Notes: a model not told the origin generated them from the sequence alone. DNA of 59,924 bases from Candidatus Omnitrophota bacterium (GCA_016206785.1 JACQQV010000005.1:1-59924); one strand, 5' to 3'. Positions 18,473-31,035 are shown, counted from the stretch's first letter. Made by a program: numbers and translations.

Positions 18473-19624
18473 CTAAATGGTTTTGAGCAGCCGGTGGGCT
18501 TCTTCTCTAGCCCATTGATCGTCCGCCAGAATTTCCTCCAACGTCGGTGCGTTCATGTTCTTATGTTTCGACAAAACCTTTTCAATCAGAGCCGGGATCT
18601 TGACGAAAGGAAGCCCTCCGGACAGATACGCCCGTACCGCCTCTTCATTGGCTGCATTCAAGGCGCAAGGAGTGCTTCCCCCTTCATGCGCCACTTCATA
18701 CGCAATACGAAGACACGGAAATTTGTCCACGTCAGGATTTTCAAAATGGAGTGCCCCCACCTCCTTGAAATTGAGACTTGGGACACTTCCCGGAAGACGG
18801 TCCGGATAACTTAAGGCGTATTGAATCGGCAACTTCATGTCTGTCACCGCCAGTTGTGCGAGAACAGATCCATCTACAAATTCCACCATCGAATGGATCA
18901 CCGCCTCGGGATGGATCAGCACTTCGATCTGATCGACGGCGAGATGGAAAAGGTGCCGCGCCTCGATGACTTCCAACCCCTTGTTCATGAGTGTGGCAGA
19001 ATCGACGGTGATTTTTCTCCCCATCTTCCACTTCGGATGCTCCAGCACTTCTTCTTGGGTCAAAGAACCGAAACTTTCCTTGGAACGCTTCCGTAAAGGT
19101 CCTCCCGATCCTGTGAGATAAATCCGCTGAAGAAGAGTCCGATCTTTCCCCTCCAAACACTGAAAAATCGCGTTGTGTTCACTGTCAACGGGGAGAAGAA
19201 AGGCCCCCGATTTCTTTGCTTCTTGAATCAGAAGATCCCCTGCCATGACCAACGACTCCTTATTCGCAATGGCGACCCGCTTCCCCTTCCGAATCGCCTC
19301 TAGCGTTGGAGGCAATGCTTCGGCCCCGCCGATCGCGATCAAGACCAAGTCGCTTTCCCTAAGTCCGCCCAGAAGTTCAATCTCTTTCTGTCCGACAAGG
19401 ATCTCCACTCGTGAATCGAGTTTTTCTTTCAGATGAGCGACTTGGGATTCATCGACAATGCCGACATAGTGGGGATGGAAGCGTTTCGCCTGCTCTGCCA
19501 AAAGCCCTGCATGCTCTCTGCACGCGAGCGCGACGACCTCAAACTCCTCCGGATGCGCTGAGATGACTTCCAGGGCATTGACACCGATGGAACCGGTTGA
19601 ACCGAGAATTGAAATCCGTTTCAT
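18473..19624 (-). CDS. dxr: 1-deoxy-D-xylulose 5-phosphate reductoisomerase
   Basis: Second enzyme of the MEP pathway, making 2-C-methyl-D-erythritol 4-phosphate with NADPH. The 383-residue product begins with the nucleotide-binding loop GSTGSIG (8-14). It has ANKESLVMAG near 119-128, the metal-binding PVDSEHNAIFQ near 145-155, and TVDSATLMNKGLEVIEA near 206-222, all diagnostic for DXR. The start overlaps cdsA by 4 nt, and the stop directly abuts the rseP ATG (TAGATG). Confidence 0.96.
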   Translation of the reverse strand: MKRISILGSTGSIGVNALEVISAHPEEFEVVALACREHAGLLAEQAKRFHPHYVGIVDESQVAHLKEKLDSRVEILVGQKEIELLGGLRESDLVLIAIGGAEALPPTLEAIRKGKRVAIANKESLVMAGDLLIQEAKKSGAFLLPVDSEHNAIFQCLEGKDRTLLQRIYLTGSGGPLRKRSKESFGSLTQEEVLEHPKWKMGRKITVDSATLMNKGLEVIEARHLFHLAVDQIEVLIHPEAVIHSMVEFVDGSVLAQLAVTDMKLPIQYALSYPDRLPGSVPSLNFKEVGALHFENPDVDKFPCLRIAYEVAHEGGSTPCALNAANEEAVRAYLSGGLPFVKIPALIEKVLSKHKNMNAPTLEEILADDQWAREEAHRLLKTI

Positions 19625-20451
19625 CGAAAAAACCTCACCACCGCATAAAAAAGAGGTGTCGTGAAAAGGAGACTGTCGATCACATCCAGGATACCTCCCA
19701 TCCCCGGAATAAATTCTCGGGCATCCTTGGTTTGACAGTCCCGCTTGATCAAAGACTCTGCCAGATCGCCGAGAAGTCCCACGATCCCTAAGAGGAGCCC
19801 GAGTGAGGCAAACGCGACCCAGAGGAACGCCTCTCCGACCGCAAACGGGAGATGGCCTCTTAAGAGAAATTGAAACGCAAAAAGGCTCACCACGACACTC
19901 GTGAAAATTCCCGCGATGGACCCCTCAATGGTTTTATTGGGACTGACCCGAGGGGTCAGCGGATGTCTTCCCACTGCTGACCCGACAACGTACGCCCCGA
20001 TATCTCCCCCTTTCGTCACGAGCAATAGATACGCCACCCAATGGCTCGCTTCGATGCGAAGGGGAATGAGAAAACTGAAAAGAACCGACACATACACAAT
20101 TCCCGCAACGGTGACTGAAAGGCCGGCAAGAGAACCTTCATTCTTTCCCTTCGCAAACTGGTAGCCGAAAAAAACCAGAAAAAAGAGAACTGAAAAAAAG
20201 GGATACGCGGCCAACGTCTTTGGCGTCAGATCTTGCTGATAGGCCAAAAGGGGAACAAGCACCCCCATCGCCGTCGCAAAATATTTTCCGACCCGAAATC
20301 CCTTTTTTTCCGCCAGCGAATAAAATTCAAAGAGCCCGAGCCCCACCAGGGCCGTCACCACCAGACGAAAGACCCATAGCGGGAAAAGGTAAATGACCGC
20401 ATAAGAAAACGCGAGCCAGGCGACCGAACTCAAGAACCGCAGGATAAACAT
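19621..20451 (-). CDS. cdsA: Phosphatidate cytidylyltransferase (CDP-diacylglycerol synthase)
   Basis: Integral membrane enzyme forming CDP-diacylglycerol from phosphatidate and CTP. The 276-residue product has about eight hydrophobic segments. Diagnostic parts are VSPNKTIEGSIAG near residues 166-178 and the C-terminal CTP-transferase signature GDLAESLIKRDCQTKDA, followed by PGMGGILDVIDSLLF. It lies between uppS and dxr, with the 4-nt overlap at its 3' end. Confidence 0.94.
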   Translation of the reverse strand: MFILRFLSSVAWLAFSYAVIYLFPLWVFRLVVTALVGLGLFEFYSLAEKKGFRVGKYFATAMGVLVPLLAYQQDLTPKTLAAYPFFSVLFFLVFFGYQFAKGKNEGSLAGLSVTVAGIVYVSVLFSFLIPLRIEASHWVAYLLLVTKGGDIGAYVVGSAVGRHPLTPRVSPNKTIEGSIAGIFTSVVVSLFAFQFLLRGHLPFAVGEAFLWVAFASLGLLLGIVGLLGDLAESLIKRDCQTKDAREFIPGMGGILDVIDSLLFTTPLFYAVVRFFR

Positions 20452-20457
20452 GGGCGT

Positions 20458-21180
20458 TTATTTTCGGCTGATGGCCTCCGTGGCACCGAATCTCCGTTCC
20501 CGACTTTGAAACTCCTGAATCGCCTTTTCAAGATCGCTTCTGTCAAAATCGGGCCAGAGTTTCTTCGTGACCACGATCTCACTGTAAGAAATCTGCCAGA
20601 GGAGAAAATTGGAGATCCGCATTTCCCCACTCGTCCGAATCAGAAGGTCGGGATCCGGTATCCCGTCCGTATAGAGAAATTTTGAGAAGGATTCTTCATT
20701 AATGGCGTCGACCGACATCTTCGCTTCTTTCACATTTTGAACAATTTTTTTCGTCGCATCGATAATTTCGGAACGCCCTCCATAATTCAGGGCGAGGTTA
20801 AGCACGAGACCCGTATTTTGAGAGGTGGCCTGAATGGTCTTCCAGAGACGCTCCCGAACAAAATCGGGGAGTTCCTCCAGGCGACCGATCGCCATAAAGC
20901 GGATGTTGTGTTCATTCATCTCATCGATCTCTTTTTCGAGGAATTCGCTTAAGAGCCGCATGAGGAGGCCGATCTCCTTTTTAGGCCGTTTCCAGTTCTC
21001 GACGCTGAAGGCGTAGAGGGTTAAGACCGGAATCTTCATTGCGACGCACGCCTCCACCACCCGTCGGACAGACTTGATCCCCGCGCGGTGTCCCATCGTC
21101 CGGGGAAGTCCGCGATGTTTTGCCCATCGTCCATTGCCATCCATGATGATGGCGATATGTTTCGGTAAGTTATTCTCCAT
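20458..21180 (-). CDS. uppS: Undecaprenyl diphosphate synthase (cis-prenyltransferase)
   Basis: Makes the C55 lipid carrier precursor for peptidoglycan and LPS by adding isopentenyl units. Starting at the ATG at 21180 gives 240 residues, typical for the family. IIMDGNGRWAK (11-21, catalytic D14) and the C-terminal IRTSGEMRISNFLLWQISYSE are clear signatures. An upstream in-frame extension of 26 codons has no family similarity and crosses a terminator hairpin, so it is not used. It is the first gene of the uppS-cdsA-dxr-rseP-ispG run. Confidence 0.95.
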   Translation of the reverse strand: MENNLPKHIAIIMDGNGRWAKHRGLPRTMGHRAGIKSVRRVVEACVAMKIPVLTLYAFSVENWKRPKKEIGLLMRLLSEFLEKEIDEMNEHNIRFMAIGRLEELPDFVRERLWKTIQATSQNTGLVLNLALNYGGRSEIIDATKKIVQNVKEAKMSVDAINEESFSKFLYTDGIPDPDLLIRTSGEMRISNFLLWQISYSEIVVTKKLWPDFDRSDLEKAIQEFQSRERRFGATEAISRK

Positions 21181-21188
21181 CGCTTCAC

Positions 21189-21224
21189 CACAAAAACAAA
21201 GGGGGATCGCCTTTCGTCCCCCTC
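21189..21224 (-). terminator. Intrinsic terminator after the OmpA-like lipoprotein gene
   Basis: The minus strand has AGGGGGA and TCCCCCT arms around a loop of about 10 nt, followed by TTTGTTTTTG. It lies about 80 bp past the lipoprotein stop and ends only about 10 bp before the uppS ATG. It could therefore also act on uppS expression. Confidence 0.75.
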
Positions 21225-21302
21225 GCTTGTCTAACCTGTCACAAGGTAAATGCCTCAACCGTTACATTGAATTGCCCAACGCCTGTACCAGAGAACCCTT
21301 CG

Positions 21303-21965
21303 TTATTTGACGGTGTCTTTGGAACCCCACGTATACGACTGCTTGGGTCTCTTTGTCTCCTTGGAAAGGATAATGATTTCGACCCTTCGGTTTTTCTGAC
21401 GTCCCTCTTTGGTATCATTGGAAGCAACCGGCCGGGTGTCTGCATAGCCGCTGGATGAAATGAGAGAAGAGGAAATTTCCTGCTTGGTCAGAAAATTCGC
21501 CACACTCCCTGCGCGGGCCTCGGAAAGTTCCTGATTCGATTTCCAACCGGAATACTTGATCGGCTGATTGTCCGTATGTCCCTCCACACTCACCTTCCGG
21601 CCTCCGCTCAACTCTTTGATCGCTCCCGAAATCTTCTTTAAGATCCCTTCCGCTTCTGGCCGGATCTTCGCCTTTCCTGAATCGAAGTAGACTTCCGCCA
21701 AAGAGGTGATGGTGATGCCGCGATCCCCAACTTCAAGGCCTATTTCTCCTTTTTCAATTTCACTTTTCAATCTTCGATCGAGGTCCCGTTTGATGGATGC
21801 CAGTTGGTCGAGTTCGCGGTTTAATCTTGAAACCTCGCTCTCCAGCTCACCGATTTTCCGGACATCCTTCGGGCTTCTTTTATGAAAAACAAAAGAACAT
21901 CCTGTCACAAAAAATGTTGTTGCAATGACCGTTACGCCAATGACAAGCCCCGACCTCCGGATCAT
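21303..21965 (-). CDS. OmpA-family peptidoglycan-associated lipoprotein
   Basis: Probable outer-membrane lipoprotein that binds peptidoglycan. The 220-residue product has a signal peptide ending in the lipobox FVTGC (C23), a heptad-like coiled-coil segment (about 37-72), and an OmpA/MotB domain with VEGHTDNQPI near 127-136 and an NQELSEARA helix near 144-152. The C-terminal tail after RRVEIII is short and basic. A strong GGAGG site precedes the ATG, and a near-consensus promoter and a terminator show a single-gene unit. The specific role (Pal-like or MotB-like) cannot be settled. Confidence 0.88.
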   Translation of the reverse strand: MIRRSGLVIGVTVIATTFFVTGCSFVFHKRSPKDVRKIGELESEVSRLNRELDQLASIKRDLDRRLKSEIEKGEIGLEVGDRGITITSLAEVYFDSGKAKIRPEAEGILKKISGAIKELSGGRKVSVEGHTDNQPIKYSGWKSNQELSEARAGSVANFLTKQEISSSLISSSGYADTRPVASNDTKEGRQKNRRVEIIILSKETKRPKQSYTWGSKDTVK

Positions 21966-22008
21966 CCCAACCTCCTTTTTTTTATAACAAGTTATCTAAT
22001 ATTCACTC

Positions 22009-22037
22009 ATCTTAACATTTGAAGAAAAAGAAGTCAA
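22009..22037 (-). promoter_or_regulatory. Sigma-70 promoter for the OmpA-like lipoprotein
   Basis: The minus strand has -35 TTGACT (22032-22037), a 17-bp spacer and -10 TAAGAT (22009-22014). The expected start site lies about 35 bp before the ATG, with GGAGG between. The region 21966-22115 holds no other feature that I can support. Confidence 0.75.
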
Positions 22038-22115
22038 GCGGTTTTTCCTGTCAAGAGGGTAATAGAAAGAACCGTAATTCCTTGTGAAAAAATGAGTTGG
22101 ATGCGATTTCGCTTT

Positions 22116-24218
22116 CTATTTAAAGAAGGAGTGATGCATGATGAAGCTGGCAAAGACGATCGAGACAATCGACATCAGTTTAATGAGGATATTGAGAGAT
22201 GGACCCGCGGTGTCTTTCAAAGGATCTCCTACAGTATCTCCCACAACAGCCGCCTTGTGCGCTGGGGACCCTTTCCCTCCAAACTCTCCTCCTTCGATAT
22301 ATTTTTTGGCATTGTCCCAGGCGCCGCCGCAGTTGGCCATCATAATCGCCAAGATAAATCCGGAAACGGTGGCACCTGCCAAAAATCCAACTTCACTGGA
22401 GAGACCCATAAAGAGCCCCATGGCCAGAGGGACGAGGATGGCCAGAAGCGACGGCAAGATCATCTCCTTGAGGGCTGCGCGCGTTGAGATATCGACGCAT
22501 CGCGCATAGTCCGGCTTACCTGTCCCTTCCATAATGCCTTTGATCTCTTTAAACTGGCGGCGCACTTCGACGACAATGCCGCCGGCCGCGCGCCCGACGG
22601 CCTTCATGCAGAGGCTGCAGAAAAGAAAGGGGAGCATCCCCCCAACAAACAGCCCGATGAGAACGGGCGGATTCAAGAGAGATAGACTCAGCCGGCCTCC
22701 CAAGAATTCAATTTGATCCGTATACGCCGCGATAAGGGCGAGCGCCGTCAGCGCCGCTGAACCGATGGCAAATCCCTTCCCAGTCGCAGCCGTTGTGTTG
22801 CCGAGTGCATCGAGGGCATCCGTTCTCTCGCGAACGACGGGGGGCTGATGAGACATTTGGGCGTTTCCGCCGGCATTATCCGCCACAGGGCCGTAGGCGT
22901 CTGTGGCCAGTGTGATGCCCAACGTCGAAAGCATTCCGACCGCGGCGATGGAAACCCCGTACAATCCCAGACTAAAACTGTGCGCTCCCCCCGAAAGATA
23001 AAAACTTGCCAGCACCGTAGCACCCACAACGAGAACGGGGGCAACAGTCGAAAGCATTCCGACGGAAAGACCTTCAATAATCAACGTGGCATGCCCGGTC
23101 AAAGCCATCTTCGCGATATGCCGGGCCGGCGGATAGCTGTTGGAGGTGAAAAATTCCGAAGCGAGTCCGATGAGGATCCCCGCCACGAGTCCCGACAGGA
23201 TCGCCCAATAGATACCGAGATAAGCCGTTCCCAATTGAAATTTGATAATCAAGAAAGAGACGACCGCAATGAGAAAACCGCTCACAAACACCCCGCGGCG
23301 AAGGGCCGCAAGGAGCGCGGCCTGTTCCAATTTCTCGCCCGTTCTTACAAAAAAAGTCCCGATGACAGAAGCGAGCACTCCGACAGCCGCAATGACCATG
23401 GGAAGGATGATCCCTTGCATCGTCAATCCCAATTTGCCAAAGGCCGCGACCCCGAGCGCCATGGTGGCCACAATAGAGCCGACGTAGGACTCATAAAGAT
23501 CGGCCCCCATCCCGGCCACATCTCCTACGTTGTCCCCCACATTGTCTGCAATGACCGCAGGATTCCGAGGATCATCCTCCGGAATCCCCGCTTCCACTTT
23601 ACCAACGAGATCTGCTCCGACATCCGCCGCTTTGGTGAAGATCCCACCGCCTACCCTTGCAAAAAGGGCAAGGGAGGAGGCGCCCATGCCGGAGGTCAGA
23701 AGGGTACTTGTAATATTCCGGATTCTTTCTGTTTCTTCGAGGTGACGGTAGTACCATTCCAGCACACAGTACCAAAGGCTCACCTGCAAAATACCAAGAC
23801 CCACTACCGTAAATCCCATCACCGCACCGCTCGAGAAAGCGACGCGAAGTCCTTCGTTCAAACTCGACTTGGCCGCCGCTGTGGTCCGATGACTGGCACG
23901 GGTGGCGATGGAAAGCCCGATAAACCCTGCGAGCCAAGAGAAAAATCCGCCGCTTAAGAAACCGAGGGGAACAAAATAGGTGAAGTAACCGCTCTGGACC
24001 AGGGCAAGCAAAATGACAAAGACGACCAGAAAAAACAGAGAAACCGCCATCGATTGTCGCCGGATATAGGCCTGGGCCCCCTCCCGGACCCATCCTGAAA
24101 TCTCCTGCATGTCTTTCGTTCCTTCATCACGCTTGAGAACCGAACAAGCCAAATAGGCCGCAAAGCAAAGTACAAAAATGCCGCTTGCAGGAACTCCCAT
24201 GAATAAATTTAATCCCAT
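22116..24218 (-). CDS. hppA: Membrane-bound, ion-translocating pyrophosphatase, K+-dependent type
   Basis: Couples pyrophosphate hydrolysis to H+ or Na+ pumping across the inner membrane. The 700-residue product has many membrane segments and the substrate loop DVGADLVGKVEAGIPEDDPRNP followed by NVGDNVGDVAGMGADLYES. The segment GNTTAATGKGFAIGSA has Ala and Gly where K+-independent enzymes have Lys and Thr, so I class it as K+-dependent. Whether it pumps protons or sodium is not decided here. A GGAGG site lies 10 nt before the ATG. It follows purA by 28 bp. Confidence 0.95.
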   Translation of the reverse strand: MGLNLFMGVPASGIFVLCFAAYLACSVLKRDEGTKDMQEISGWVREGAQAYIRRQSMAVSLFFLVVFVILLALVQSGYFTYFVPLGFLSGGFFSWLAGFIGLSIATRASHRTTAAAKSSLNEGLRVAFSSGAVMGFTVVGLGILQVSLWYCVLEWYYRHLEETERIRNITSTLLTSGMGASSLALFARVGGGIFTKAADVGADLVGKVEAGIPEDDPRNPAVIADNVGDNVGDVAGMGADLYESYVGSIVATMALGVAAFGKLGLTMQGIILPMVIAAVGVLASVIGTFFVRTGEKLEQAALLAALRRGVFVSGFLIAVVSFLIIKFQLGTAYLGIYWAILSGLVAGILIGLASEFFTSNSYPPARHIAKMALTGHATLIIEGLSVGMLSTVAPVLVVGATVLASFYLSGGAHSFSLGLYGVSIAAVGMLSTLGITLATDAYGPVADNAGGNAQMSHQPPVVRERTDALDALGNTTAATGKGFAIGSAALTALALIAAYTDQIEFLGGRLSLSLLNPPVLIGLFVGGMLPFLFCSLCMKAVGRAAGGIVVEVRRQFKEIKGIMEGTGKPDYARCVDISTRAALKEMILPSLLAILVPLAMGLFMGLSSEVGFLAGATVSGFILAIMMANCGGAWDNAKKYIEGGEFGGKGSPAHKAAVVGDTVGDPLKDTAGPSLNILIKLMSIVSIVFASFIMHHSFFK

Positions 24219-24250
24219 GATGTTTCTTTCCTCCTTAAGTCGCTCAACTG

Positions 24251-27084
<2,834 letters not shown>

Positions 27085-27104
<20 letters not shown>

Positions 27105-28173
27105 ACGCAATTTCCTTTTCGAGAACGCTTAGGCAAAGGTCGATTTCTTTCTTTTGGATATAGCCCATATGGGCGATGCGGAAGATCTTTCCCGCAAGCT
27201 CTCCCTGTCCTTCCGCCACCCATATGCCATATTTCTCGCGGAGGGTTCGGACCAGTTGCTTCCCGTCGATCCCCTGAGGCACCAAAACCGCGGTCAAGGC
27301 ATTGGAGGGGGCCTTGGCAAAAAGGGAAAGCCCCAACCGCGTCACCGATTTCCGAGTCGATTCAGCCAGTTGGGCGCATTCTTTCCAGATCTTTTCCATC
27401 CCCTTTTTGTGAATGCGTTTGAGAGTTTCGCGAAGCGCAACGACCAGAGGGATAGCAGGGGTAAAAGGAGAATCAAATTTCTGCCACGCCTTTTTCGCCT
27501 TTAAAAGATCGAAATAAAATTTAGGGAGACGCGCGCCCTTCGCCATTTCCCAGGCCTTGGCGTTCACACTGATAAAACTTAAGCCCGGAGGAAGCATGAG
27601 GGCCTTCTGGGATCCGGAGACAACGATATCGACTCCCCATGAGTCTGTAAGAAGTGGATCCGCCGCAAGACCGCTGATCGCATCGACGACGAGGATCGCC
27701 CCGTGGTCGTGGGAGACCTGCGTCAACCGCTGAATGTCATGGCAGACCCCTGTCGAAGTTTCGCAAAGCGTGGCGTAGACCGCCTTCACATCCTTTGACT
27801 GTTTCAAGACTCCTGAGAGCGCTTCCGGAGGACACGCCTCCCCCCACGTGACCGGAAGAAGAATCGTGTTCAGGCCATAGGCGCTGCAGATCTCCCCGAA
27901 GCGTTCCCCAAATTTTCCGCTGACGATCACCACCACCTTATCCTCGGGAGAGAGGAAATTGACAATGGAGGCTTCCATGGCGCCTGTCCCGCTGGAGGTA
28001 AAAATAAAAAGATCGTTACGGGTCTGAAAAACTTCCTTCAAAGCCTCCACGACTTCTTTAAAGATTTCCTGATAGACCGTCGTGCGATGGTGAATGATCG
28101 GCCGAGCCAGGGCTTCTCGCACCTCTGCGGGAAGCGGTGTGGGTCCCGGAGTAAGGAGTATTTGTCTTTTCAT
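27085..28173 (-). CDS. Class V aminotransferase (alanine-glyoxylate / serine-pyruvate type)
   Basis: PLP enzyme of the AGXT/serine-pyruvate aminotransferase family. The 362-residue product begins KRQILLTPGPTPLP, typical of the family, with SGTGAMEASI near 61-70, DAISGLAADP near 164-173 and PLP lysine K190 in VSGSQKAL. The in-frame extension upstream of 28173 is noise over clpP. Directly upstream of serA, it probably supplies the phosphohydroxypyruvate transaminase step in place of serC, or serine-glyoxylate exchange. That is inference; sequence alone does not fix the substrate. Confidence 0.88.
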
Positions 28174-28184
28174 CCTAAGTCGTC

Positions 28185-28826
28185 CTATTTTTTCTTTTTT
28201 CCGACGATGACTTCGTCCACGATCCCGTATTCCTTCGCTTCCTCGGCCGACATAAAGTAATCGCGGTCCGTATCTTTCTCCACCTTCTCGAGGGACTGTC
28301 CGGTATGATGGGAAAGGATCTGGTTCAATTTCTCGCGAAGACGTAAAATCTCCTTGGCCTGGATGCTGATATCCGTAGCAGCTCCCTGGACCCCGCCCCA
28401 CGGCTGGTGAATCATGATGCGGGCATGCGGGAGGGCAAACCGTTTTCCCTTTGTTCCCGCAGAAAGAAGAAGCGCCCCCATGCTGGTCGCCTGCCCAATG
28501 CAATAGGTCGCCACGTCGGGTTTCACAAACTGCATGGTGTCGTAAATGGCAAGACCCGACGTCACAGCACCTCCCGGCGAATTGACGTAGATATTGATGT
28601 CTTTGTCGGGATCCTCCATCTGTAAGAAAAGCATCTGGGCGATCACGAGATTCGCAATGGTATCTTCCACGACGGTACCAATGAAGACGATTCTGTCCTT
28701 TAAAAGCCTCGAGTAAATGTCATAAGCCCTTTCTCCCCGACCCGTCTGTTCCACCACCATCGGAACCAATGTGGTCATCTCTTCTTCCTCCATCTCTTCT
28801 TCGTCGTTGTTACGCCACGGCATCAT
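28185..28826 (-). CDS. clpP: ATP-dependent Clp protease proteolytic subunit
   Basis: Serine protease barrel that works with ClpX or ClpA. The catalytic triad is S115 (ATSMGA), H140 (MIHQP) and D189 (TDRDY) in the 213-residue product. Two starts are possible. ATG at 28826 overlaps the upstream stop (ATGA), has GGAG in front and gives a 16-residue acidic leader like a propeptide. ATG at 28778 has a strong GGAGG and starts at the conserved [11 protein letters not shown]. The tail ends in four lysines. No clpX is in the window, though tig lies one gene away, recalling the tig-clpP-clpX order. Confidence 0.95.
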   Translation of the reverse strand: MMPWRNNDEEEMEEEEMTTLVPMVVEQTGRGERAYDIYSRLLKDRIVFIGTVVEDTIANLVIAQMLFLQMEDPDKDINIYVNSPGGAVTSGLAIYDTMQFVKPDVATYCIGQATSMGALLLSAGTKGKRFALPHARIMIHQPWGGVQGAATDISIQAKEILRLREKLNQILSHHTGQSLEKVEKDTDRDYFMSAEEAKEYGIVDEVIVGKKKK

Positions 28827-29749
28827 TCAAGCTCCGTTTTAAACGTCATCTCCATGTTCGAAACGGTCTGAATCGTTTGAGGGGCTGTCCCTTCTGCCGG
28901 CGGCAGGGTGAGGGATTGTGTCGAATGGGCGAGGGTACTCCCCTCCGTCTTCACCACCACCCCCTCCGACACATCGAAATACTGAATGACTTCTCCCTGA
29001 CCCTCCATCTTGACGGATACATCAATCGTCTCCCCTTCTGCCAATCCGCCGGGAGGGGTAAAGGCGCCCTCGGGAAGCGAGAGGCTTAAGGTACTTTTGA
29101 TCTTGGCGCATTTCCGTTGTCCGACCATTTCAAAGGATTCAAGTTTATTTTGAAAACTCGCTTTGACCCGCTGAGCAATCCCTGCGATCGGCAACTGAAG
29201 TTCCCTCGTCCAACTGTCTCCCACCTGGACGGGATGGTCAGGGAAAATTCCTTCCATCTGTCCAAAAATCTGTTTGAAAGAAGGATCCATCTGACCGGCG
29301 ACCGGCTCACCCTCTACCTCTAACATCTTTCCATCTCGGGTCAGCCGAACCGACATGGTTTTCCCAATGAGGTCCTTAAAGGGAGAATCTTGTGTCGCTC
29401 CCGCTGTACCGCTTTCTTCTCCTTCCTGACCGGTTCCCTGCGAAAACTCAAGGGTATCGTATCGCACATCCATCCGGGCAGAACCATCTTCCCCCACTTC
29501 CTTCACTTCCATGGTAATCCGGGAGCTCACCTTTGATGAAAAACTCTGGGGAACTTCCCCCTCCAGATTTCCTCTCATGGAGACCTCATGACGGTAATGG
29601 AGAACCTGACCCGGCGTGTAATGGTACTCAAGGATTACCGGCGCTTCTTCCGCATAAAGGAAACTCGAGAGACCTAAGACACAAGACAAAACCATGCCTG
29701 CCGGCAGGCAGGGACAAAAGACCCTCAAGGAAAAACGCTTCACTCTCAC
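28823..29749 (-). CDS. Secreted protein of unknown function, DUF6263-like
   Basis: I do not recognise a named function. The 308-residue product starts with GTG that overlaps the tig stop, and has a basic N-terminus, a hydrophobic core (about 17-32) and a likely signal cleavage near SFLYAEE. The mature part is beta-rich, with the pattern of proteins that fold as a closed beta-sheet over repeated VRYDTLEF-like strands. It carries no metal or catalytic motif. A GCCTGCCGGCAGGC palindrome (29696-29709) encodes part of the signal peptide. It sits between tig and clpP, where a gene of this type is not usual. Confidence 0.7.
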   Translation of the reverse strand: MRVKRFSLRVFCPCLPAGMVLSCVLGLSSFLYAEEAPVILEYHYTPGQVLHYRHEVSMRGNLEGEVPQSFSSKVSSRITMEVKEVGEDGSARMDVRYDTLEFSQGTGQEGEESGTAGATQDSPFKDLIGKTMSVRLTRDGKMLEVEGEPVAGQMDPSFKQIFGQMEGIFPDHPVQVGDSWTRELQLPIAGIAQRVKASFQNKLESFEMVGQRKCAKIKSTLSLSLPEGAFTPPGGLAEGETIDVSVKMEGQGEVIQYFDVSEGVVVKTEGSTLAHSTQSLTLPPAEGTAPQTIQTVSNMEMTFKTELE

Positions 29750-31008
29750 GCGACCTCCTGAATATGGGCGAACTCCACCACCCTTGAAAGGGCTTTTTCT
29801 AAAAGGAGATCGCCCGCCATCCTCCGCCTAAGCGATTCATTGGAAAGGTCCTTCGCCTTTGCCTCGTCGTTTTTCTGTAACTGCGTTCCGAGGGTCTTGA
29901 TGCCCTCATCGATTTCCTCTGCATGCACCTCAATCTTTTCGAGCTCCGCAATTTTCTCGAGGATGAGCGAATTCTTCACGTGGGCCTTTGCTTCTTCGAG
30001 AAGACGTCCTTTGTCCTGGGCGATTTTTGTTTCGATCTCCCGGTCCTTAAGGCCCAGGAGTTTAAAATGGAAGCGTTCCTCATCGGAAAGCCGGCGTGCC
30101 TCCTCTTCCACGAGAAGTCGTGGGAGCTCAAAGGAACACTCCTTCTGAAGCTGGGTCAGGAGTTCCCTTTCCAATTGCTTCCGAGCCTTTTGTTCCTTCT
30201 CACGCTGAATGTCTTTGGAAAGGGTTTCTTCCAGTTCCTTCAGCGTTCCAAACCGGCCAACCATCTTCGCAAAATCGTCATTGAGTTCCGGAAGGGTTTT
30301 CTGTTTTACCTCGTTGATGGTGATGCGATAGCGGGCCTTCTGCATAACACCGCCGGGACTCTCCAGGGTCACTTCCACCTCCCGTACCTCTCCGATCTTC
30401 GCCCCCCAGAGCGCTTTTGCCACCTCGGGATGTCTTTGGGCTTTTAAGGAGGCGGAGAGAAGGACATTTTTCCGACTCTCCGTCGGTTTCCCATCCATCG
30501 CCCCTTCGAAATCGCACACCGCAAAATCGTCCTCTTCCACAACACCCTCCTTGGGCGCCAGTTCTGCCCATTCCTCCCGGAGTCTCTGGAGGCTCTCCTG
30601 GATCTCCTCGGGGGTGACGGTGGCTCTCTTTCGGGACGCCTTAAGCCCCTTGTATTTTCGGAGAGGAACGGACGGTTTCGTTTCGATCTTCGCCTTGAAG
30701 GAGAATTGGCTTTTCTCAAAGAGGACGTCGGTAATTTCGGGAAGACCCAGCACTTCAAGACGAGACTCTTGAAGGACTTTTTCATAAAGATCGGGGATAA
30801 AGCGTCTTAAAAGTTCTTTACGGACGGATTCGCTATAATGCTTTTCCACCAGATCCCGCGGTGCCTTTCCGATGCGGAAACCGGGCACATGGGCCACCCG
30901 CTGAATGTCCCCGAAGACTCCTTCGAGGGCCTCTTGGACCTCCTTCGGCTCGGCCTTGATTTCGAGAAGCCGTGCGCATCCTTCAAGAGCCTTGACCTGA
31001 TATTTCAT
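29746..31008 (-). CDS. tig: Trigger factor (ribosome-associated chaperone/prolyl isomerase)
   Basis: Binds near the ribosome exit tunnel and helps nascent chains fold. The 420-residue product has the N-terminal ribosome-binding signature as VPGFRIGKAPR (41-51; most bacteria have GFRPGKVP), a PPIase domain in the middle (about 160-240) and a long helical C-terminal part. The PPIase part looks diverged, lacking the clear aromatic pocket residues of FKBP-like domains, as is common in such lineages. It lies 27 bp downstream of lptB. Confidence 0.93.
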   Translation of the reverse strand: MKYQVKALEGCARLLEIKAEPKEVQEALEGVFGDIQRVAHVPGFRIGKAPRDLVEKHYSESVRKELLRRFIPDLYEKVLQESRLEVLGLPEITDVLFEKSQFSFKAKIETKPSVPLRKYKGLKASRKRATVTPEEIQESLQRLREEWAELAPKEGVVEEDDFAVCDFEGAMDGKPTESRKNVLLSASLKAQRHPEVAKALWGAKIGEVREVEVTLESPGGVMQKARYRITINEVKQKTLPELNDDFAKMVGRFGTLKELEETLSKDIQREKEQKARKQLERELLTQLQKECSFELPRLLVEEEARRLSDEERFHFKLLGLKDREIETKIAQDKGRLLEEAKAHVKNSLILEKIAELEKIEVHAEEIDEGIKTLGTQLQKNDEAKAKDLSNESLRRRMAGDLLLEKALSRVVEFAHIQEVA

Positions 31009-31035
31009 AAACTTTTTTATCCTATCATAAAACCG

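Noticed and set aside
21181-21258. 26-codon extension of uppS
   Set aside because: It passes through an intrinsic terminator stem and has no similarity to the family.
21232-21265. Possible uppS promoter (TTGAGG and TTAGAC)
   Set aside because: The -10 match is poor and it would lie before a terminator hairpin.
22848-23957. Open frame of 369 codons on the plus strand
   Set aside because: Antisense to hppA; the product is rich in Arg/His/Gln without domain pattern.
28174-28503. N-terminal extension of the class V aminotransferase
   Set aside because: It overlaps clpP in another frame and has no family similarity; the ATG at 28173 starts the conserved sequence.
29696-29709. GCCTGCCGGCAGGC palindrome in the secreted protein gene as an operator
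   Set aside because: It is inside a signal-peptide coding region; a repeat or chance palindrome is as likely, and nothing supports binding.
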